Positions 1 through 4,546 of a stretch of 5,875 nt of DNA are shown piece after piece. The position numbers were made by a program, and so were the translations under genes. This DNA comes from an uncultured Hungatella sp. (GTDB lineage Bacteria; Bacillota; Clostridia; Lachnospirales; Lachnospiraceae), in assembly GCA_959018155.1 (NCBI GenBank), contig CAUEKH010000180.1, forward strand, positions 1-5,875. Direction: 5' to 3'. The notes beneath the pieces were generated by a model. It was not told where the DNA came from. It searched no databases and was given only the letters and a program-made list of their open reading frames with translations. Positions within the stretch are counted from its first letter, which is position 1. Every line of letters starts with the position of its first letter.

Positions 1-2782
1 AAATCAGCATAAGACAGAGGAAGCGGCGCGCATCCGCTCGATTATCGCAGAGCTGCTTGACGGGCTTCGGGAGGGCTGGAAACAGCATGGGCTGGACAGC
101 TATATCGAGTATTTCTGTCAGGAGAGCGTGTCCTTTTTCCACTATTTTCCCAGGGAAGATACCATTGTATATCTGGATGAACCGGAACGGCTGAAGGAGA
201 AGGGGGCGACGGTAGAGGCGGAATTTCGCGAAAGCATGGTGAACCGTTTAGAACACGGCTATCTGCTTCCGGGCCAGACAAACCTTCTTTATCCGGCAAA
301 GGAAATGATGGCCATGGCACAGACCGGGACCACGGCGTATTTGACGGGTCTGGAGCAGAAGCTTTCCGGCTTTGCTGTCAATGAGAGATACGCGCTTTCC
401 GTCAAAAATGTGAATTCCTATCAGAACGGATTTGAACTTCTGATTAAGGATTTAACCAGGTGGAAGCGGGAGGGCTACCGGGTGATCCTGCTTTCCGCGT
501 CGAGGACGCGCGCCAGCCGTCTCGCCAGCGATTTGCGGGAGTATGACCTGCGCGCTTACTGCCCGGACGAGGGAAATTCGGAGGCGGCAGTCAGGCCGGG
601 AGAGATTCTGGTGACGTACGGCAACCTCCACCGCGGCTTCGAGTATCCGATGATCAAATTCATCGTAATCACCGAAGGCGATATGTTCGGCGTGGAGAAA
701 AAGAAGCGGAAGAGGAAGAAGACCTCCTATGAGGGGACGAAGATCCAGAACTTCTCGGATCTGGCTGTGGGCGACTACGTGGTTCACGAGGATCACGGCC
801 TCGGCATCTACCGCGGAATCGAGAAAATCGAGCAGGATGGCGTAATCAAGGATTACTTGAAGGTCGAGTACGGCGACGGGGGCAATCTCTATCTGCCGGC
901 AACCAGGCTGGACGGAATCCAGAAATACGCCGGCTCTGAGGCGAAGAAGCCGAAACTCAACCGTCTCGGCGGCGATCAGTGGAACAAGACGAAGAGCCGG
1001 GTAAAGGGAGCGGTTAAGGAAATCGCAAAGGATTTAGTCCGGCTTTACGCGGCGAGACAGGAGACGGAGGGGTTCCAGTACGGGCCGGACACCGTATGGC
1101 AGAAGGAGTTTGAGGAAATGTTTCCCTACGAGGAGACGGACGACCAGCTGGACGCCATCGAGGCCACCAAGAAGGATATGGAGAGCCGGAGAATTATTGA
1201 TCGCCTGATCTGCGGCGACGTGGGTTACGGCAAGACGGAAATCGCCCTCCGCGCCGCGTTTAAGGCCGTCCAGGACGGGAAACAGGTGGTCTACCTGGTC
1301 CCCACTACGATTCTGGCCCAGCAGCATTACAATACCTTTATCCAAAGGATGAAGGATTTCCCGGTGCGGGTCGATTTAATGTCGCGCTTCAGGACTCCGG
1401 CGCAGGTGAAGAAAACTCTGGAGGATTTAAGGCGCGGCATGGTGGATATCGTGATTGGAACCCACCGGGTTCTGTCAAAGGATGTGCAGTTGAAGGAACT
1501 GGTCCGCCTGAGCACCGACGAGGAAGAACGGTTCGACTGCGCGCACAAGGAGAAGTACAAGAAATTAAAGGAAAATGTCGACGTCCTGACTTTAACCGCC
1601 ACACCGATTCCGCGTACGCTTCACATGAGCCTTGTGGGAATCCGGGACATGAGTGTCTTAGAAGAGCCGCCGGTGGACCGTACGCCCATCCAGACGTATG
1701 TTATGGAGTACAACGACGAAATGATACGCGAGGCCATCCACAGGGAACTGGCGCGGGGCGGGCAGGTATACTATGTCTATAACCGGGTCAATAACATTGA
1801 CGAGGTGGCTGACCATATCGCGAAGCTGGTGCCGGAGGCCGCGGTCGTGTTCGCCCACGGACAGATGCACGAGCACCAGCTGGAGCGGATTATGTTTGAT
1901 TTCGTCAACGGAGAGATTGACGTTTTGGTGTGCACCACCATCATTGAGACGGGGCTTGACATCCCCAACGCCAACACCATGATTATCCAGGATGCGGACC
2001 ACATGGGCTTATCCCAGCTCTACCAGCTGCGGGGGCGTGTGGGGCGTTCCAGCCGCACCTCCTACGCATTTCTCATGTACCGGCGGGATAAGCTGCTTCG
2101 GGAGGAGGCGGAGAAACGTCTTCAGGCCATCCGGGAGTTCACGGAACTGGGTTCCGGTATCAAAATTGCCATGCGGGATTTGGAGATCCGCGGGGCGGGA
2201 AATGTCTTAGGCGCCGAACAGCATGGCCATATGGAGGCGGTCGGTTACGATTTGTACTGTAAACTGTTAAACCAGGCGGTCCTGGAATTGAGAGGAAAAC
2301 GGAGGGAGGAGGACACCTACGAGACTGTGGTGGACTGCGACATCGACGCCTATATCCCCACTTCTTATATTAAGAATGAATATCAGAAGCTGGATATCTA
2401 TAAGCGCATCTCCGGGATTGAAAATGAAGAGGAATACATGGATATGCTGGATGAACTGATGGACCGCTTCGGCGAGATTCCAAAGCCGGTTGACAATCTC
2501 TTAAGAGTCGCGGGGCTGAAAGCCTTAGGCCATCAGGCGTATGTGACGGAGGTTAATATTAACAGCCAGGAGGTTCGTCTGACCATGTACCAGAAGGCGA
2601 GACTGAACACTGCGGGAATTCCGGCTCTGGTGGAGGCGTATCATGGGAATTTGAAGTTCCATATGGCGGAGGAACCGTATTTTACGCTTCTTGACAGGAA
2701 GAAGGATCAGACGGTGGACGGAATGACAGGCCAGGCGGAAGACCTCTTAAAACAACTGTTGAAATTGACAGAAAAAGGTTAA
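1..2782 (+). CDS. mfd: Transcription-repair coupling factor Mfd, 5'-truncated by the window edge
   Basis: Mfd is a cytoplasmic ATP-driven DNA translocase that pushes stalled RNA polymerase off DNA and recruits UvrA for nucleotide excision repair. The frame is open from base 2, so the start lies upstream; about 926 residues are visible against roughly 1,150 for the family, so about 220-250 are missing. Counting from the first full codon, I see: the rest of the UvrB-like region (about 1-230), a basic KKKRKRKK stretch, the RNA-polymerase-interacting domain starting near 248 (GDYVVHEDHGLGIYRG), Walker A GDVGYGKT at 405-412, motif Ia TTILAQQH, a DEEE motif II at 506-509, motif III TATPIPR at 532-538, motif V TTIIETGLDIP, motif VI QLRGRVGR at 675-682, the MRDLEIRGAGN translocation motif and the C-terminal TRCF domain (about 778-880). 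Motif II departs from the usual DEEQ and its flanks are unusual (see findings). The stop is TAA. No clear terminator follows. In Firmicutes spoVT is a common downstream neighbour, as here. Confidence 0.97.
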   Translation, partial: NQHKTEEAARIRSIIAELLDGLREGWKQHGLDSYIEYFCQESVSFFHYFPREDTIVYLDEPERLKEKGATVEAEFRESMVNRLEHGYLLPGQTNLLYPAKEMMAMAQTGTTAYLTGLEQKLSGFAVNERYALSVKNVNSYQNGFELLIKDLTRWKREGYRVILLSASRTRASRLASDLREYDLRAYCPDEGNSEAAVRPGEILVTYGNLHRGFEYPMIKFIVITEGDMFGVEKKKRKRKKTSYEGTKIQNFSDLAVGDYVVHEDHGLGIYRGIEKIEQDGVIKDYLKVEYGDGGNLYLPATRLDGIQKYAGSEAKKPKLNRLGGDQWNKTKSRVKGAVKEIAKDLVRLYAARQETEGFQYGPDTVWQKEFEEMFPYEETDDQLDAIEATKKDMESRRIIDRLICGDVGYGKTEIALRAAFKAVQDGKQVVYLVPTTILAQQHYNTFIQRMKDFPVRVDLMSRFRTPAQVKKTLEDLRRGMVDIVIGTHRVLSKDVQLKELVRLSTDEEERFDCAHKEKYKKLKENVDVLTLTATPIPRTLHMSLVGIRDMSVLEEPPVDRTPIQTYVMEYNDEMIREAIHRELARGGQVYYVYNRVNNIDEVADHIAKLVPEAAVVFAHGQMHEHQLERIMFDFVNGEIDVLVCTTIIETGLDIPNANTMIIQDADHMGLSQLYQLRGRVGRSSRTSYAFLMYRRDKLLREEAEKRLQAIREFTELGSGIKIAMRDLEIRGAGNVLGAEQHGHMEAVGYDLYCKLLNQAVLELRGKRREEDTYETVVDCDIDAYIPTSYIKNEYQKLDIYKRISGIENEEEYMDMLDELMDRFGEIPKPVDNLLRVAGLKALGHQAYVTEVNINSQEVRLTMYQKARLNTAGIPALVEAYHGNLKFHMAEEPYFTLLDRKKDQTVDGMTGQAEDLLKQLLKLTEKG

Positions 2783-2823
2783 TAATTAAGAAAAGTATTT
2801 ATAAAAAATTAATTTGTCGCTAG

Positions 2824-2851
2824 TTGATATTTGCCTACTTTGTGGTATAAT
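2824..2851 (+). promoter_or_regulatory. Sigma-A promoter for the 61-codon gene
   Basis: TTGATA (2824-2829) and a perfect TATAAT (2846-2851) are separated by 16 bases, and TGG directly before the -10 makes it an extended -10 (TGn). Transcription would start near 2858, giving a 5' leader of about 80 bases. The leader carries two TTGCAT copies (2873-2878 and 2884-2889) 11 bases apart, a possible operator but unproven. The promoter lies entirely after the mfd stop, so the small gene has its own transcription start. Confidence 0.8.
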
Positions 2852-2936
2852 GTATTAAGAGAAGAGAGGATTTTGCATCCCTGTTGCATGCTTTATTTCC
2901 ATTAACATTGTTTGTATTGGGAGAAAGGTGGTAACT

Positions 2937-3122
2937 ATGGACGTTTTAGGTATGTATCTTCTGCAGAGAGTTTCGGATGAGCTGACAATCCAGCGGAACG
3001 GTTCGTTTGAAAACCGGTTTGTAGCTCCCATTCCTGACAGTACGGCTGCAAAGGTGGAACATGAGGGGTATGTCTGTACTTCAAAAGATGTGTCACCGAG
3101 GGTCATGGAAGGGGTGTTCTGA
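2937..3122 (+). CDS. Small hypothetical protein, 61 aa
   Basis: I do not recognise this protein. It starts MDVLGMYLLQRVSDEL and ends SPRVMEGVF, followed by TGA. I chose ATG 2937 because AAAGGTGG (2924-2931) sits five bases upstream; an in-frame GTG at 2928 lies within that ribosome site and is unlikely. There is no signal peptide, membrane helix, cysteine pair or obvious helix-turn-helix. The first ~15 residues could form an amphipathic helix and the remainder is mixed and polar. It lies between a strong promoter (2824-2851) and a strong intrinsic terminator (3187-3228), so it would be made from a monocistronic message of about 370 bases. The codons look like those of the neighbouring genes and there is no competing credible frame. 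It occupies the spot between mfd and spoVT where related genomes may have no gene or a different one. A small RNA with an incidental ORF is the main alternative. Confidence 0.65.
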   Translation: MDVLGMYLLQRVSDELTIQRNGSFENRFVAPIPDSTAAKVEHEGYVCTSKDVSPRVMEGVF

Positions 3123-3173
3123 TTCGAGGGATAGTTAAGATTCGGCTGTTGCAGGGCATGCTTAAACAAAATC

Positions 3174-3187
3174 TCATGAATTCATGA
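3174..3187. repeat. Perfect 14-bp palindrome before the terminator
   Basis: TCATGAATTCATGA reads the same on both strands and ends on the A-tract that opens the terminator stem. With no loop it is more likely a binding site for a dimeric protein, or chance, than an RNA hairpin. No regulator can be named from the sequence. Confidence 0.35.
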
Positions 3188-3228
3188 AAAGTTCGGGAGC
3201 AGAATTTTCTGCTTCCGAACTTTTTTTT
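3187..3228 (+). terminator. Intrinsic terminator after the 61-codon gene
   Basis: The arms AAGTTCGGGAGCAG (3189-3202) and CTGCTTCCGAACTT (3209-3222) pair over 14 positions with one G-U wobble around the six-base loop AATTTT. Two more A-T pairs extend the base of the stem, and eight T residues (3221-3228) follow. It separates the small gene, and any mfd read-through, from spoVT. Confidence 0.92.
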
Positions 3229-3295
3229 GACCCGAACAAGGGAACCAGTTTGGTAAAAAAACTTAGTGTTTTATGAAACAGGCGGCAGGAATATC

Positions 3296-3324
3296 TTGAG
3301 AAATATGGCAGGTATGAGTATAAA
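3296..3324 (+). promoter_or_regulatory. Candidate sigma-A promoter upstream of spoVT
   Basis: TTGAGA (3296-3301) and TATAAA (3319-3324) are 17 bases apart, one mismatch from consensus in each box. It lies downstream of the terminator at 3187-3228 and upstream of the spoVT ribosome site. Its -10 overlaps the -35 of the sigma-G candidate, so only one of the two may be used, or each at different times. A small inverted repeat, TGTTT-TATG-AAACA (3267-3280), lies just upstream. Confidence 0.5.
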
Positions 3325-3346
3325 TCTCAGAGTTCGTAGCAAAATA
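3318..3346 (+). promoter_or_regulatory. Candidate sigma-G promoter for spoVT
   Basis: GTATA (3318-3322) fits the GHATR form of the sigma-G -35. CAAAATA (3340-3346), 17 bases on, matches the CATNHTA -10 except for one base. The start would fall near 3353, about 22 bases before the ribosome site. Family knowledge supports this: spoVT of Bacillus subtilis is transcribed by the forespore sigma factor sigma-G. The one mismatch in the -10 keeps the call tentative. Confidence 0.5.
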
Positions 3347-3387
3347 GTATCAGCGATATCAAATTGTACACCATGGAGGAGTTTTAT

Positions 3388-3936
3388 ATGAAAGCAACAG
3401 GTATTGTAAGAAGAATTGATGACCTTGGCCGTGTAGTGATTCCAAAAGAAATCAGAAGAACACTTCGTTTGAGAGAGGGGACTCCTCTGGAGATATTTAC
3501 CGACCGGGAGGGAGAGATTATTTTAAAGAAATACTCGCCGATGGTTGAACTGACGGCTTTTGCCGCTCAGTATGCCGACGCCATGGCCCAGACCACGGGA
3601 CTTACCGTCTGCATCAGTGACCGCGATCAGATTATTGCGGTATCGGGAGGTTCCAAGAAGGAGTTACTCCAGAAGACCATCAGTAAACAGCTGGAAAATA
3701 TCATTAATGACAGGACGGTCGTGATGGCCGGAAAGGATGATAAGGCATTTATTCCGCTGACGGGAGACGTGCTGGAGGGCGTGACGGCTCAGGTGGTCGC
3801 CCCGATTATCTGTGAGGGAGACGCGATCGGTGCGGTGGCTCTGCTGAGCCGGGAACCGAGAGCCAGATTTGGTGATATGGAGATGAAGCTTGCCACTACG
3901 GCGGCAGGATTCCTTGGAAGACAGATGGAGGGCTGA
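3388..3936 (+). CDS. spoVT: Stage V sporulation protein T (AbrB-type regulator)
   Basis: SpoVT is a DNA-binding regulator that tunes sigma-G-dependent genes in the developing forespore. The protein is 182 residues (B. subtilis SpoVT is 178). Residues 1-50 are the AbrB swapped-hairpin DNA-binding domain, beginning MKATGIVRRIDDLGRVVIPK and nearly identical to the family, with the REGTPLEIF strand after it. Residues ~56-178 form the GAF-like C-terminal domain, recognisable from ISDRDQIIAVSGGSKKELL, APIICEGDAIGAVALLS and the terminal TAAGFLGRQME. I chose ATG 3388 because GGAGGAG (3375-3381) lies six bases upstream and the protein then starts as the family does; the in-frame TTG 3364 and ATG 3373 have no comparable site. 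Overlapping sigma-A-like and sigma-G-like promoters precede it. Its stop overlaps the start of the 52-codon ORF. Position after mfd matches B. subtilis synteny. AbrB itself is a less likely identity because it lacks the GAF-like half. Confidence 0.96.
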   Translation: MKATGIVRRIDDLGRVVIPKEIRRTLRLREGTPLEIFTDREGEIILKKYSPMVELTAFAAQYADAMAQTTGLTVCISDRDQIIAVSGGSKKELLQKTISKQLENIINDRTVVMAGKDDKAFIPLTGDVLEGVTAQVVAPIICEGDAIGAVALLSREPRARFGDMEMKLATTAAGFLGRQMEG

Positions 3937-4094
3937 TGGAGATGGACGAGATGCTGGAGTATAAACCGAAGGAAGATGATTACGGCGATGGTGATGTGCC
4001 GGAGATTGATACGGAATCTTATAGAAATAGGGCTTATGTGGAACCGCTGCCGGAGTCTTCACGGCCAAGGCGCGATGGGCCGGGTGGGGAGTAA
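3936..4094 (+). CDS. Small acidic hypothetical protein, 52 aa, overlapping spoVT
   Basis: I do not recognise this protein. It begins MEMDEMLEYKPKEDDYGDGD and ends RPRRDGPGGE before TAA. It is strongly acidic in its first ~27 residues and Pro/Arg/Gly-rich at the end, with no membrane segment or signal peptide, so it is probably disordered. Its ATG overlaps the spoVT stop (ATGGAGGGCTGATGG, start A at 3936). GGAGGG (3927-3932), inside the last spoVT codons, supplies a ribosome site three bases before this ATG and nine bases before a second in-frame ATG at 3942, which is an equally good start. The overlap suggests translational coupling, so the product would appear with SpoVT in sporulation. The reading frame ends 11 bases before the long inverted repeat. 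A chance ORF in a short 3' region remains possible, because it is short and I cannot test conservation. Confidence 0.5.
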   Translation: MEMDEMLEYKPKEDDYGDGDVPEIDTESYRNRAYVEPLPESSRPRRDGPGGE

Positions 4095-4105
4095 AAAGGA
4101 GATAC

Positions 4106-4345
4106 GCCCCCGACGAGCGCACGTGAGGGGAGAAACGGCTCCAGGGGGTGCAGGCTTTTTGTATTCCGTGTTCGCCAATTCTCCTACTCGCCATGTAAAA
4201 TGTGGGCAGCTGCTCGGACACGTAATGCGTGTGTCCGACATCTGCCCACATTTTGCATGACGAGTATCCGAAATGGCGGACACTGGAATACAAAAAGCCT
4301 GCACCCCCTGGAGCCTGTCTCCCCTCACGTGCGCTCGCCGGGGGC
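4106..4345. repeat. 240-bp near-perfect inverted repeat, MITE-like hairpin element
   Basis: The arms, about 4106-4221 and 4231-4345, are reverse complements at roughly 88-90% over ~117 positions, with three one-base gaps. Perfect blocks include 31 bases (4137-4167 with 4285-4315) and 20 bases (4114-4133 with 4318-4337). The inner block is CGGACAC (4215-4221) with GTGTCCG (4231-4237), leaving a nine-base loop (GTAATGCGT). Homology stops sharply outside GCCCCCG at 4106 and CGGGGGC at 4345. I see no convincing flanking target duplication. No transposase is present and the encoded reading frames are by-products of the symmetry. RNA from either strand would fold into one long rod. The best fit is a non-autonomous mobile repeat of the MITE type; a structured 3' end of the spoVT message or a bidirectional terminator/processing site are alternatives. 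Being multi-copy in the host is an inference. Confidence 0.85.
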
Positions 4346-4363
4346 TGGGGGATCTCGGGAGTA

Positions 4364-4394
4364 GGGGGAGAGGGGCTGGGGAGTTGGAGAGGGG
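4364..4394 (+). other. Possible G-quadruplex
   Basis: Four runs of four G (4364-4367, 4372-4375, 4378-4381, 4391-4394) are spaced by loops of four, two and nine bases, with another GGG at 4396-4398. This meets the usual pattern for a four-layer quadruplex, apart from one loop slightly longer than seven. Whether it folds in DNA or RNA cannot be told from sequence. Confidence 0.45.
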
Positions 4395-4439
4395 TGGGAT
4401 TTTGGGGAGTTTAGGATTGGTTTGGGATTGGAATTTTTG

Positions 4440-4464
4440 GGCGCCTTGGGATGCCTTTTTTTTT
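4440..4464 (+). terminator. Weak candidate intrinsic terminator
   Basis: GGCGCC (4440-4445) can pair with GG-TGCC (4449-4455, one bulged A, one G-U pair) around a TTG loop, followed directly by nine T residues (4456-4464). The stem is short, but the T-tract is good. It would end spoVT-unit read-through just before the hydrolase promoter. The T-tract may instead act as an AT-rich -35 zone. Confidence 0.45.
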
Positions 4465-4475
4465 GGTTACATTTG

Positions 4476-4484
4476 TGGTATACT
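4476..4484 (+). promoter_or_regulatory. Extended -10 promoter for the NlpC/P60 gene
   Basis: TGG followed by TATACT (4479-4484) is a good extended -10. A proper -35 is missing: at the right distance there are only T residues (about 4456-4461), so the extended element probably carries recognition. The 11-base core TTTGTGGTATA (4472-4482) is identical to that of the promoter at 2839-2849. Transcription would start near 4491, about 56 bases before the chosen ATG. Confidence 0.55.
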
Positions 4485-4546
4485 GGTGTTATGTGTGATT
4501 TTGGGATGTAACTTTTTGGGGGAATGAGGGTGGATGACAGGATAAA

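Larger units (their letters stand above)
4346..4546. other. G-rich, C-poor intergenic region
   Basis: This ~200-base stretch has no credible gene. The + strand is dominated by G-runs and T with very little C. It contains a possible quadruplex (4364-4394), a terminator-like hairpin (4440-4464) and the promoter of the downstream hydrolase gene. The composition carries on into the start of that gene and starts at the right edge of the inverted repeat. Confidence 0.7.

Noticed and set aside
1480..1560. Compensated frameshift as the cause of the altered Mfd motif II
   Set aside because: Shifting the frame in this segment does not restore the family sequence, and the Asp-Glu core, Arg-Phe and HKEK residues stay in register, so substitutions explain it better.
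2783..2823. Terminator directly after mfd
   Set aside because: The stretch is AT-rich with small AATT symmetries but has no GC stem followed by a T-tract.
2855..3169. A 104-codon - strand frame opposite the 61-codon gene
   Set aside because: The + strand has the promoter, ribosome site and terminator; the - strand frame has none.
3364..3387. Longer spoVT start at TTG 3364 or ATG 3373
   Set aside because: The GGAGGAG ribosome site would lie inside the coding region, and the family N-terminus begins at ATG 3388.
3664..4293. A 209-codon - strand frame across the end of spoVT and the hairpin
   Set aside because: It runs antisense to a firmly identified spoVT and into the repeat, with no ribosome site or recognisable domain.
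4106..4345. Reading the inverted repeat as an ordinary terminator or CRISPR
   Set aside because: The arms are far longer than a terminator stem and no T-tract follows on either side; there are two inverted copies, not regularly spaced direct repeats.
4059..4414. Several short frames on both strands sharing peptides such as KKPAPPG and PLTCARRG
   Set aside because: They are the two arms of the inverted repeat read in either direction; similar peptides come from symmetry, not from real genes.
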